A stretch of DNA of 64,000 bases from JAJPKK01 sp963824905 (GTDB lineage: Bacteria > Pseudomonadota > Alphaproteobacteria > Rhizobiales > Xanthobacteraceae), in contig CAWGRH010000010.1 of the NCBI GenBank assembly GCA_963824905.1, positions 1 through 64,000 of the forward strand, given 5' to 3'. Positions 36,995 to 45,750 of this stretch are shown here, piece by piece; the first letter of the stretch is position 1; each line of letters starts with the position of its first letter. The translations under genes were made by a program, and so were the position numbers. The notes beneath the pieces were generated by a model. That model saw only the letters and a program-made list of their open reading frames with translations. It did no database searches and was not told the DNA's origin.

Positions 36995-38537
36995 ATGGCC
37001 GAGCGCGTCCTCATCGTCGACGACGACCCTGTGCAGCGCCGCCTCCTGCAGAACATTGTGGAGAAGGCGGGTTACCAGGTCGCGACTGCCGACGGCGGCG
37101 AGGCCGCGATCGGCCTGATAACGGCGCCCGACGGCCCGCATTTCGAATGCGTCGTCCTTGATCTCGTGATGCCCGACCTCGATGGCCTCGGCGTGCTCGG
37201 GCGCATGCGCGAGGCCGGCATGGCGATCCCCGTCATCGTCCAGACCGCCCATGGCGGCATCGACGTCGTGGTATCCGCGATGCGCGCCGGGGCGATCGAT
37301 TTCGCAGTCAAGCCGATCGGCGCCGAGCGCCTCCTGGTGTCGCTGCGCAACGCCATGGCGACGCGGGCGCTCGAAGGCGAGCTCGCCCGCATGAAGCGCA
37401 GCCGCGGCGGTATCTTGAGCTTCAAGGACATCATCACCCGCAGCGCGAAAATGCGCGCAGTGCTCCAAGCCGCGCAGAAGAGCGCGGGGTCGGCCATCCC
37501 GGTGCTGGTCGAAGGCGAGTCCGGCGTCGGCAAGGAGTTGATCGCGCGGGCGATACACGGCTCGGGCGCGCGCAGGGGCAGGCCCTTCGTCGCGGTGAAT
37601 TGCGGGGCACTGCCGGAGAACCTCATCGAATCCATCCTGTTCGGCCATGAGAAGGGCGCCTTCACCGGCGCTACCGAGCGCCACGAAGGCAAATTCCAGG
37701 AGGCCTCGGGCGGTACGCTGTTCCTCGACGAGGTCGGGGAGTTGCCGCCGCCGGCCCAGGTCAAGCTGTTGCGGGCGCTTCAAGAAGGCGAGGTCGAGCC
37801 GGTCGGAGGCAAGCGGCCGGTGCAGGTCAATGTCCGGGTGATCTCGGCCACCAATCGCGATCTCTCCGCCGACGTCAAATCCGGCCGGTTCCGCGAAGAC
37901 CTGTTCTATCGCCTCCACGTATTTCCGATTCTCGTTCCCCCGCTGCGCGAGCACGCCGAGGACATCCCCGACCTCACCCGCCACTTCATGGTGCGTTTCG
38001 CGGCCGAGGAGGGCAAACGGGTGCGCGCGATGTCTGCCGAGGCGCTGCACTTGCTGTCCGCCTATTCCTGGCCGGGCAATGTGCGGCAGCTCGAAAACGC
38101 CATCTTCCGGGCCGTCGTGCTCGCCGAAGGCGAGGAGATCGGGCTCGACGAGTTCCCGCAGATCGCGAACCCCCGGCGAGTTCACGCACACGGCGGTGGC
38201 GCCGCCCGTCGCCTCAGCCGCCGATCCCGGTCCGTCACCACCGCTCGCCCCGGGACTTGCACCAGGACTTGCACCAGGAATCGTGATCGGCGACGACGCC
38301 GCGATTTCGCCGGGCGGCGAAGGTGTCTCGCTACCGGAGCACCTCGTCAACCTCGTCGACGAGACCGGGCATGCCCGGCCGCTCGAAGAGGTCGAGGCGG
38401 ACACCATACGGTTTGCGTTGACGCATTACCGCAACCAGATGTCGGAGGTGGCGCGGCGGCTGCGGATCGGAAGGTCGACGCTTTACCGCAAGCTCGACGG
38501 ATTGGGCCTGGCGATCGCGGACGAGGCGGGTTCCTGA
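36995..38537 (+). pseudogene. NtrC-family sigma-54 response regulator, C-terminal part out of frame by one +1 shift
   Basis: Receiver domain with the phosphoacceptor Asp in VVLDLVMPDLDG and Lys in AVKPIG, then the sigma-54 AAA+ domain: Walker A GESGVGKE, the sigma-54-binding loop GAFTGATERHEG, Walker B GTLFLDEVGE, the arginine-finger region RFREDLFYRL and SWPGNVRQLENA. At the C-run 38170-38174 one extra C shifts frame 2 to frame 3, where a Pro/Ala linker and the Fis-type DNA-binding helix (MSEVARRLRIGRSTLYRKL) finish at 38537. Without correction the protein loses its DNA-binding domain. No sensor kinase is adjacent. Target genes unknown. Confidence 0.87.
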
Positions 38538-38713
38538 GTGGCTTTGGAGTGACAGTCGGCCGGATTCGTGGCCGGCCACACTAATCGCGATGTTGGGGGG
38601 CATATGGGTGGGGTAAAGTTACGCGAATTTTGCGTCGAACGGGGTGAACTTCTGCGGGGCTCGAAGCGACTAACCTTCGCTGTAGCCTTTGCGTGGATGG
38701 GGGACATTGGTAA

Positions 38714-40759
38714 ATGAGCGGAACTCGTTTCAGTCTCTTGCTTGCCACCACTGCGATCGTGATGGTGCTGGCGAGCCCGAGCCATAAAGCCTTTGCAGGC
38801 CCGACGACCGACGCCGATATCTCCGCGGCGGTCCCGATGCCGGAATCGGCCAATCTGGCGCCTCCGACCGTCGACGACCTAGCGACCGTCACCGAGGATC
38901 CCACCGGGGCGAGCTCTTTGATGCCGTCCCTTCCGGCCGATCGCATCGCCCCGGCGGCTGCGGCTCCGCAGATCGCCGCTCCCGCGGTTGTCGCGCCGGC
39001 GAAGCCGACCGCCACTCTCGCGCCGCCCGTTCAGGTGATGCCGATCGAGGCCGCGCCGGCTCCTGCGGCCGCGCCTGTCGTTCCCGCCGCTGCGCCCGCC
39101 CCGGCGGCAACTCCGGCGCCGGCTGCCGACGCGCCCGTCGTCGAAGCGCCGCCTGCCGCGCCGCTCACCGTCGATCAGCGAATCGCCCAGAAAGTCCAGG
39201 AGCTCATCGGCACCAAGGGTGACCGCATCCTGGACCGCAAATACAAGGCGGCCGTCGAGGCCTACTATCAGGCGCGCTCCTACGCGCCGGTGTGGATCGA
39301 TGACGGCATCGAGAACAAGCGCGCCAAGGCGGCGACTGCGTATCTCGGCGGCGTCGATGCCGACGGCCTCGATCCGGCCGACTACATCGTTCCCTCCTTC
39401 GCCGGCGACGAGGCAGCACTCGCCGAAGCCGAGCTCAAGATGACGGCCGCGGTGCTGATGTATGCCCGCCACGCCTCGACCGGGCGCATCCACTACTCCC
39501 GCGTCAGCCCCGACATTCTCTATAACCTCGTCACGCCGGAGCCGGCCGAGGTGCTCGGCAAGGTGGTCGAGGCGAAGAACGTCGGCGCGGCGCTCGATGG
39601 CTTCGAGCCGCCCCATGCGGCCTACAAGGCCCTCAAGGCGAAGCTCGCGGAAGCCCGCGGCGGCGGCGCCTCCGGCCGCGTCAGCAACGGCCAGGCGCTC
39701 AAGGTCGGCATGGACGACCCGCGCGTCCCGATGCTGCGCGCCCGCTTCGGCCTGTCCGAGGTGGCCGACACCACCTTCGACAAGGCGCTCGCCGACGCCG
39801 TGAAGGATTACCAGAAGCAGCGTAAGCAGAAGCCGACCGGCGTGTTCGACAATGCGACCGTCGATGCGCTCAACGGCCCGCGCAACGAGCGCGAGGCGGA
39901 CATCATCATCGCCAACATGGAGCGTTGGCGCTGGATCCCGCGCGACCTCGGCAAAGCCTATGTGATGGTCAACATCCCGGAATTCATGCTGCGGGTGTAC
40001 GACCAGGGTTCGCTGGCGTGGCAGACGCGCGTGGTGGTCGGGCTCGGCGGCTCGAAGGCGACCCCGCTGCTCACCGAGACGATGAAGTACATCACCATCA
40101 ACCCGACCTGGCACGTGCCGCAGTCGATCGTCCACCACGAGTACCTGCCGGCTCTTGCCCAGGATCCCACGGTTCTCGCGCGCATGGGCCTGCAGGTGTC
40201 GTATGCCCGTGACGGCTCGGTCAGCATCACCCAGCCGCCCGGAGCGGGCAATGCGCTCGGCCGCATCCGCTTCAACTTCCCGAACAAGTTCTCGGTGTAC
40301 CAGCACGACACGCCGGACAAGTACCTGTTCGCGTCCGAGCGCCGCGCTGCCAGCCATGGCTGCATGCGGGTGCAGAATCCCGACCAGTATGCCGAGGCGC
40401 TGCTGCGCATCGCCAACCCGCACGAGGCGCTCAGCGCCGAGCGCATCCGCGCGATGTACGGCACCGGCGAGCGCGATATCCAGCTGCAGTACCAGATCCC
40501 GGTGCACCTGACCTACCAGACGGCCTATGTCGACGGAAACGGCCACCTCGTCATCCGCGAGGACATCTACGGCCGCGACGCCAAGCTGATCTCGCTGCTC
40601 AAGAGCGATGAGCGCCGTGTCGCCGATCAGCCGACCGACAGCGCTCGCCGCGAAGCGAGCGCCGCCTCGAGCGCCGGTGCTGGCTCCGGCTACGCCGCGC
40701 CTCGCCGCCAGGTTATGCGGCAGGCCCCGAGCTACGGGTTCTTCGGCCTGTTCCGCTAA
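38714..40759 (+). CDS. L,D-transpeptidase (YcbB-type) with peptidoglycan-binding domain
   Basis: 681 aa, secreted (leader about residues 6-29, ending KAFAG). An Ala/Pro-rich linker (about 60-155) leads to the YcbB-type core: TYLGGVDADGLDPADY-like segment, a peptidoglycan-binding helical domain (DYQKQRKQKPTGVFDNATV), then the YkuD catalytic domain with RVVVGLGGSKATPLLTE and the active-site SHGCMRVQNP (Cys at about residue 553). It forms 3-3 cross-links in peptidoglycan, bypassing D,D-transpeptidases. The C-terminus is Ser/Ala-rich. An intrinsic terminator follows. Confidence 0.93.
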   Translation: MSGTRFSLLLATTAIVMVLASPSHKAFAGPTTDADISAAVPMPESANLAPPTVDDLATVTEDPTGASSLMPSLPADRIAPAAAAPQIAAPAVVAPAKPTATLAPPVQVMPIEAAPAPAAAPVVPAAAPAPAATPAPAADAPVVEAPPAAPLTVDQRIAQKVQELIGTKGDRILDRKYKAAVEAYYQARSYAPVWIDDGIENKRAKAATAYLGGVDADGLDPADYIVPSFAGDEAALAEAELKMTAAVLMYARHASTGRIHYSRVSPDILYNLVTPEPAEVLGKVVEAKNVGAALDGFEPPHAAYKALKAKLAEARGGGASGRVSNGQALKVGMDDPRVPMLRARFGLSEVADTTFDKALADAVKDYQKQRKQKPTGVFDNATVDALNGPRNEREADIIIANMERWRWIPRDLGKAYVMVNIPEFMLRVYDQGSLAWQTRVVVGLGGSKATPLLTETMKYITINPTWHVPQSIVHHEYLPALAQDPTVLARMGLQVSYARDGSVSITQPPGAGNALGRIRFNFPNKFSVYQHDTPDKYLFASERRAASHGCMRVQNPDQYAEALLRIANPHEALSAERIRAMYGTGERDIQLQYQIPVHLTYQTAYVDGNGHLVIREDIYGRDAKLISLLKSDERRVADQPTDSARREASAASSAGAGSGYAAPRRQVMRQAPSYGFFGLFR

Positions 40760-40790
40760 GCCGAAGCCGCAGCGATCGATACGAAATAGG

Positions 40791-40820
40791 AGCGCCGCCC
40801 CAGTCGGGCGGCGCTTTTTG
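40791..40820 (+). terminator. Intrinsic terminator after the L,D-transpeptidase gene
   Basis: Ten-base stem AGCGCCGCCC (40791-40800) with GGGCGGCGCT (40806-40815), five-base loop, then TTTTG TTT. Confidence 0.9.
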
Positions 40821-40842
40821 TTTCGGCAGACACGATGATATT

Positions 40843-40955
40843 GTCATGCCCGGCTTGACCGGGCAATCCAGTAACCTCGTGCCATCGACGTGGTCAGGAC
40901 TTAGCCTGCAAAGCGAATCCGGGGTTACGGTCGCCCGGTCAAGCCGGGCGATGAC
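40843..40955. repeat. Inverted repeat of the CCCGGCTTGACCGGGC type
   Basis: The left arm 40843-40876 (GTCATGCCCGGCTTGACCGG...) and right arm 40921-40955 (...CCGGTCAAGCCGGGCGATGAC) are nearly perfect inverse copies around ~45 bases. The element resembles the one at 47192-47279 and fills much of the 440-base gap 40760-41202; the rest of the gap holds no gene. Confidence 0.85.
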
Positions 40956-41202
40956 GCGACATGTAATGTGCGTGCCAGTTTTTCTCGCCGCCCGCGGGTT
41001 GTGACACCCTCTCCGAGCCAGGACACAGGTGGCTTTTTTTCGCCATCTTCAATCTTTAGCAATGTTAATCGGTGGGGGGAGCGGAAATGGCGGTAATCGC
41101 GCCTTAACCGATCCCGTAAAATCTTAGCGGCCTTGTTTCGCGGCGTTTAACGCTGCGAAACGCGTCGCGCCGCATGATGCGGCAAAGACGGGATCGTGTT
41201 GA

Positions 41203-42819
41203 ATGCGGTTTAGCCTGATGCCACATCCTCGCAAGCTCCTCGGCTGCACAGCCGTCGCGGCGATCGCGCTGCTCTTCGGCGGCCGTGGCCTCGAGACGGC
41301 GGTCGCAAACGGCGACACCAGGACGATCTCGCTCCATCACATCCACACCAACGAAGACATCACGATCACCTTCAAGCGCGACGGCCGCTACGACGAGGAA
41401 GCGCTCAAGAAGCTCAACTGGTTCGTGCGCGACTGGCGCAAGGACCAAGAGATCGCGATGGATCCGCATCTCTATGATGTCGTGTGGGAAGCCGCGCGCG
41501 AGGTCGGCGGCAACAAGGTGATCTACGTCGTCTGCGGCTATCGTTCGCCGGAGACCAACGCCATGCTGCATGCGCGCAGCAGTGGTGTCGCCGACCACAG
41601 CCAGCACATGCTCGGCAAGGCGATGGACTTCTATATCCCGGGCGCGTCGCTCGAAGAGCTGCGCAATGTCGGGCTGCGGCTGCAGCGCGGCGGCGTCGGC
41701 TATTATCCGACCTCCGGATCGCCCTTCGTGCACCTCGACGTCGGCAATGTACGCCACTGGGGCCCCGCGATCGGTGACGCCGAAATGGCGAAGATCATGA
41801 GCGGCCATGCGGTCCGTGTCGCGTCAGCGACGACCGACAAATTCGCGTCAGCGACGACCGACAAGGTCGCGGCAGCGACGACCGACAAGCACGGACCGTC
41901 GACGCAGACGGCGCCTTACAAGAAGCCGGCCGCCGGTGATCAGGTCGCGGCGGCAAAGCCTGCACCGGTGCGCACCGCTTCGGCGCAGGGCTTCGCGCTC
42001 GCGTCCTTGGACAGCAAACCCGCCGTATCCGGCCAGTCGGCAAGCGCTGCCGCGGCACCGGTCAAGGCCGCAACTTCGACCGCGACTTCGGCCACGACGT
42101 CCGGCACCGGCATGCGCGCTCCGAAGGCTGCCTCCGCCAAGGCCGCAGCGCCGGTGAAGACCGCCGACGCAGAATCGAGCGGCGTGATATGGCCGGTGCG
42201 CGGCGCTGAAAACGATCGCGTCCCGCTCGACATGGCGCTCGGCTATGCGTCGCCGCAGGCGCCCCAGACCGGAACGGCGATGCGTCCGGAATCGACCGGC
42301 AGCGCGCCGGGGCGGATCGCTCCCGTGGCCGCGTTCAAGCCGATGCCGCAAGGCACGAGCACCGACAACACGACGACGGTCGCGAAAAAGACCACCGTCC
42401 GCACCGCCGCGCTCGATGAGGCCGGCAAGGACTCCGACCGGATCGTGAGCGAGCCGTCCGTCAAGGGAACCGTTGCGGCTGCGGCGCGAGAAGCCGACGA
42501 GCCGTTCGTCGCTCCGGCGACCCGCGCCACCGGCGGCACCGTGACGACCCGCGTCATCACCAATCCGCTGCGCTACGACGATCCGTGGCTGCGCGCGATG
42601 ATCCTGACACCGAGCATGTCGGATTCCATGACCGCCACGCTCTATGGACGGCCGGACCTTGGCGAACTGCGCAATCTGATGCGCAAGCCGAGGGCCTCCC
42701 TGATGCTGTCGTTCGGCGAGGATCCTTTCTCGGGGCCGGCTCCGGACCAGTTCCGCGGCGAGGCGGTGGTGTTCATGAACAACCACGCCTTGGACAGGCG
42801 CACGGCCTCGCTGCGCTGA
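41203..42819 (+). CDS. Exported M15-like (DUF882/YcbK) peptidase with long low-complexity tail
   Basis: 538 aa. Leader about residues 10-35. The catalytic-type domain comes first: CGYRSPETNAMLH, ADHSQHMLGKAMDFYI with the SxHxxGxAxD zinc motif, and SGSPFVHLDVG carrying the last His, as in LAS peptidases that trim peptidoglycan peptides. After about residue 200 the protein is a long Ala/Thr/Lys-rich tail with a 24-bp tandem repeat and a conserved basic C-terminus. It follows the L,D-transpeptidase gene, so a joint role in cell-wall remodelling is likely. Confidence 0.88.
   Translation: MRFSLMPHPRKLLGCTAVAAIALLFGGRGLETAVANGDTRTISLHHIHTNEDITITFKRDGRYDEEALKKLNWFVRDWRKDQEIAMDPHLYDVVWEAAREVGGNKVIYVVCGYRSPETNAMLHARSSGVADHSQHMLGKAMDFYIPGASLEELRNVGLRLQRGGVGYYPTSGSPFVHLDVGNVRHWGPAIGDAEMAKIMSGHAVRVASATTDKFASATTDKVAAATTDKHGPSTQTAPYKKPAAGDQVAAAKPAPVRTASAQGFALASLDSKPAVSGQSASAAAAPVKAATSTATSATTSGTGMRAPKAASAKAAAPVKTADAESSGVIWPVRGAENDRVPLDMALGYASPQAPQTGTAMRPESTGSAPGRIAPVAAFKPMPQGTSTDNTTTVAKKTTVRTAALDEAGKDSDRIVSEPSVKGTVAAAAREADEPFVAPATRATGGTVTTRVITNPLRYDDPWLRAMILTPSMSDSMTATLYGRPDLGELRNLMRKPRASLMLSFGEDPFSGPAPDQFRGEAVVFMNNHALDRRTASLR
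41821..41890. repeat. Three 24-bp tandem units inside the M15-like gene
   Basis: Units at 41821-41844, 41845-41868 and 41869-41890 (GCGTCAGCGACGACCGACAA core), encoding repeats of ASATTDK type. In frame, so length changes would keep the gene open. Confidence 0.85.
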
Positions 42820-42842
42820 CGAGTTCTCCCAGCGGCAACTTC

Positions 42843-42875
42843 ATCGCCGGGCTCAGTCCCGGCGATTTTTCTTTT
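42843..42875 (+). terminator. Intrinsic terminator after the M15-like gene
   Basis: Nine-base stem ATCGCCGGG (42843-42851), six-base loop, CCCGGCGAT (42858-42866), followed by TTTTCTTTT. Confidence 0.92.
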
Positions 42876-42995
42876 CAACGTTCGATTTTCCCGGAGTTGT
42901 CGTGCCCGGCGATGACGTCGGATGGGACCAACTCATCCGAGCGCGCTCTACACGAGGATCGTCATCGTCCAGATTGGCCGCGCGCTGCCGCGGGC

Positions 42996-43274
42996 TCAAA
43001 TCATGCCGAGCGCCTGCAGGTACGTGTCGAGGATCGCTTCTTGCTCTTCGCGCTCCTGCTTGTCCTGCTTGCGCAGGCGCACCACTGTGCGGAGCGCCTT
43101 GGTGTCGAAGCCATTGCCCTTCGCCTCGGCATAGACGTCGCGGATGTCGTCGGCGATCGCCTTCCTTTCTTCTTCGAGGCGTTCGACGCGCTCGATGATC
43201 GCCTTGAGCTGATCCTTCGCGAATCGCGTCGCGGGCGCTTCATTGACGACTTCTGATGCGGCGGTGACAGACAT
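42996..43274 (-). CDS. gapR: GapR-family (DUF2312) chromosome-structuring protein
   Basis: About 92 aa from ATG 43274 (MSVTAASEV); the longer frame adds a non-family leader. Signature: FAKDQLKAIIERVERLEEERKAIADDIRDVYAEAKGNGFD, then LRTVVRLRKQDKQEREEQEAILDTYLQALG. GapR binds overtwisted DNA ahead of forks and transcription in Caulobacter. Monocistronic on the minus strand. Confidence 0.93.
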   Translation of the reverse strand: MSVTAASEVVNEAPATRFAKDQLKAIIERVERLEEERKAIADDIRDVYAEAKGNGFDTKALRTVVRLRKQDKQEREEQEAILDTYLQALGMI

Positions 43275-43433
43275 TGAGGCCTCGCAAGACGCAGGACGGA
43301 TGGCCACGTTGCGCAACCGCCCGCCGTTTCGCAAGCCGGCCGGCATTTCAATCCACAGTCAAAGCGGCGCGCGGCAAAACGCGATGCGATGCAAGCGATT
43401 GTCCTGTGCAAATCGGCGATACGCCGTCACCTC

Positions 43434-43754
43434 CTAGTGCTTATGCGCAGACTTCTCGAACGCGGCGGCCTGCTCGCCTGTCGCTTCGCGCTGGTGCTTG
43501 GTCTTCCACTCGTCATAGGGCATGCCGTAGACCGCCTCGCGGCTCCCATCCTTGGTCATGGCGACGCCCTTCGCGTCCGCCGCATCCTTCATCCAGTTGG
43601 ACAGGCAGTTGCGGCAGAAGCCGGCGAGATTCATGAGGTCGATGTTTTGCACGTCGGTGCGGCCGCGCAGATGCTCGACGAGGCGGCGAAACACCGCCGC
43701 CTCGAGCTCGGTCCGAGTCTTGTCGTCGATGGTCAACTTGTCGTCGATCGTCAT
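43434..43754 (-). CDS. DUF1244 family protein
   Basis: 106 aa from ATG 43754 with GGAGGAC upstream. DUF1244 core: FRRLVEHLRGRTDVQNIDLMNLAGFCRNCLSNWM, with the CxxC-like CRNC pair, followed by MTKDGSREAVYGMPYDEWKTKHQ. Function unknown; small soluble helical protein, widespread in alphaproteobacteria. It diverges from the glycerate-kinase operon, so a ~100-base region holds both promoters. Confidence 0.92.
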   Translation of the reverse strand: MTIDDKLTIDDKTRTELEAAVFRRLVEHLRGRTDVQNIDLMNLAGFCRNCLSNWMKDAADAKGVAMTKDGSREAVYGMPYDEWKTKHQREATGEQAAAFEKSAHKH

Positions 43755-43852
43755 GGAGTCCTCCGAATTTCCCTCCAACATAAGCGCCGCGGAACCCCCT
43801 TGCCACAATCCCCTCCCGGTTCCGATGATGTATCCCCCAACCGGTTGAGCCC

Positions 43853-45139
43853 ATGAGCCCGTCACGCGCGTTTCTGGAAGAGCTTTATCGGATCGCGGTG
43901 GCGGCGGCCCATCCGTCGAGCTGCCTCGTCCCGCACCTTCCAAAGCCGCCCGCCGGCCGGCTCATCGTCCTCGCCGCCGGGAAGGCCGCCGGCGCCATGG
44001 CCGAGGTCGCCGAGGCGCACTATCTCGACCGTCTGGGATTTCCGCCGTCGCGCCTCACCGGCGTCGCCGTTGCCCGTCACGGCTATGGCCGCCCGACGCG
44101 CATCATCGCGCCCATCGAGGCCGGCCACCCGGTCCCCGATGACGCGAGCCTTGCCGGGGCCGAGCGGGCGCTTGCGCTCGCCGAAGGCGCTGCCGCCGCC
44201 GATCTCGTGCTGGTGCTGGTATCGGGCGGTGCCTCGGCGAACTGGGTCGCTCCGGTCCCAGGCGTGACGCTCGCCGAGAAGCAGGCCCTCAACCGTGCGC
44301 TTCTCAAGTCCGGTGCCGGCATCGCCGACATCAACACGGTGCGCAAGCATCTCTCGCGCATCAAGGGCGGGCGGCTGGCGCGCGCCGCGTTTCCCGGCGA
44401 TGTGGCGACGCTCGCCATCTCCGACGTGCCGGGCGACGACCCGGCTGTGATCGGTTCCGGCCCGACCGTGGCGGATCCGACGACCCTCGCCGATGCCCGC
44501 GCGGTGATCCGGCGGTTCAACCTGGCGGTGCCGCCCGAGGTCAGCCGCGCCCTGGCGGATACGGCGAACGAGTCGCCCAAACCCGGCGATCCCGCTTTCA
44601 AACATGCCTCCTTCGAGCTCGTCGCCCGCCCGGCCGATGCCTTTCGTGCCGCCCAGAGATCGGTGCGCGAGAGCGGCTACGAGTGCGTCTTCCTCGGCGC
44701 CGATGTCGAGGGCGAGGCCCGGGAGGTCGCGGCTGCCCATGCGAACCTTGCCCGCGATCTCCAGGCCCAGGGCCGACGGGCGGTGGTCCTCTCCGGCGGG
44801 GAGCTCACCGTGACCATCGCCGGCCGCGGCCGGGGCGGTCCCAACCAGGAATATGCCTTGGCGCTCGCCCTCGCGTTGAACGCGGCCCCAGGGATTGCCG
44901 CGATCGCCGGGGATACCGACGGCACCGACGGCGGCGGCGGCAGCGCCGACGACCCGGCGGGGGCGTTCATCGATGGAACCAGCCTTGTCCGGGCCCGCAA
45001 GCTTGGCCTCGATCCCGCCGCGTTTCTTGCCGAAAACGACTCCACGGGGTTCTTCGAGCGGCTGGGTGACCTCCTCGAGCCCGGTCCGACCTATACCAAT
45101 GTGAATGATTTCCGTGCCATAGTCGTCGACGCGCCATGA
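43853..45139 (+). CDS. Glycerate 2-kinase (MOFRL family)
   Basis: 428 aa. GckA/TtuD-type protein: VLAAGKAAGAMAEVAE in the N-terminal domain, SGGASANWVAPVPGVTLAEKQALN, KHLSRIKGGRLA, DVPGDDPAVIGSGPTV, then the MOFRL domain GRGRGGPNQEYAL and GDTDGTDGGGGSADDP. Phosphorylates D-glycerate at C2 in the serine/glyoxylate or tartrate route; the sequences were often mislabelled hydroxypyruvate reductase. Its stop overlaps the next start by four bases (ATGA), and pyruvate kinase follows, which fits conversion of 2-phosphoglycerate to pyruvate. Confidence 0.92.
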   Translation: MSPSRAFLEELYRIAVAAAHPSSCLVPHLPKPPAGRLIVLAAGKAAGAMAEVAEAHYLDRLGFPPSRLTGVAVARHGYGRPTRIIAPIEAGHPVPDDASLAGAERALALAEGAAAADLVLVLVSGGASANWVAPVPGVTLAEKQALNRALLKSGAGIADINTVRKHLSRIKGGRLARAAFPGDVATLAISDVPGDDPAVIGSGPTVADPTTLADARAVIRRFNLAVPPEVSRALADTANESPKPGDPAFKHASFELVARPADAFRAAQRSVRESGYECVFLGADVEGEAREVAAAHANLARDLQAQGRRAVVLSGGELTVTIAGRGRGGPNQEYALALALALNAAPGIAAIAGDTDGTDGGGGSADDPAGAFIDGTSLVRARKLGLDPAAFLAENDSTGFFERLGDLLEPGPTYTNVNDFRAIVVDAP

Positions 45140-45750
45140 TATTGAAGGCAAACCCGAAATCCATGCGGCCGCTGTGCGAGCTTAGAATGTCCCAGCTTAG
45201 GATGTCCGAGCTTCGGATGAGCTTCGTTCGCGCGCCGCGCCGGCTGGCGGGCGCAGTCGTCCTGGCGGGCCTGCTGTCGCTCGGCTGGGGCTTTGCGGCC
45301 GATCCCGCCGCGGCGGACTTCCGGTTGTGCAACAACACCAACAGCCGGATCGGCGTCGCGATCGGTTACAAGGACAATGAGGGCTGGGCGACCGAAGGCT
45401 GGTGGAATCTGCCGGCGCGGAATTGCGACACGCTGCTGCGGGGCACGCTGGCGGCACGGTTCTATTACATTTACGCGGTAGACTATGACCACGGCGGCGA
45501 ATGGTCGGGTCAGGCCTTCATGTGCACGCGCGAAAAGGAGTTCACGATCCGCGGCACCGGCGACTGCCTCGCCCGCGGCTTCGACCGCACGGGCTTCTTC
45601 GAGGTGGACACCGGCGAGCAGCAGACCTGGACGGTGCAGTTGACCGAAGCCGGCGAAGGCCAGCGCCCGGTCGGCGCCGGACAGCCTCCCCTGACGGCAC
45701 CGCCGGCCGGCTCGCGCGCCGGCCCGGGGTCGCCCTCGGGCGCTCAATGA
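45136..45750 (+). CDS. DUF1036 exported protein
   Basis: 204 aa from ATG 45136; a later ATG (for example in MSFVRAP) may be the real start because the first residues come from a 15-base tandem repeat encoding LRMSQ/LRMSE. Signal peptide follows (ending DPAAADF). The mature part has the DUF1036 core RLCNNTNSRIGVAIGYKDN, GWWNLPARNCDTLL and YYIYAVDYDHGGEW. Function unknown. Its last codon overlaps the pyruvate kinase start (ATGA). Confidence 0.88.
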   Translation: MILKANPKSMRPLCELRMSQLRMSELRMSFVRAPRRLAGAVVLAGLLSLGWGFAADPAAADFRLCNNTNSRIGVAIGYKDNEGWATEGWWNLPARNCDTLLRGTLAARFYYIYAVDYDHGGEWSGQAFMCTREKEFTIRGTGDCLARGFDRTGFFEVDTGEQQTWTVQLTEAGEGQRPVGAGQPPLTAPPAGSRAGPGSPSGAQ

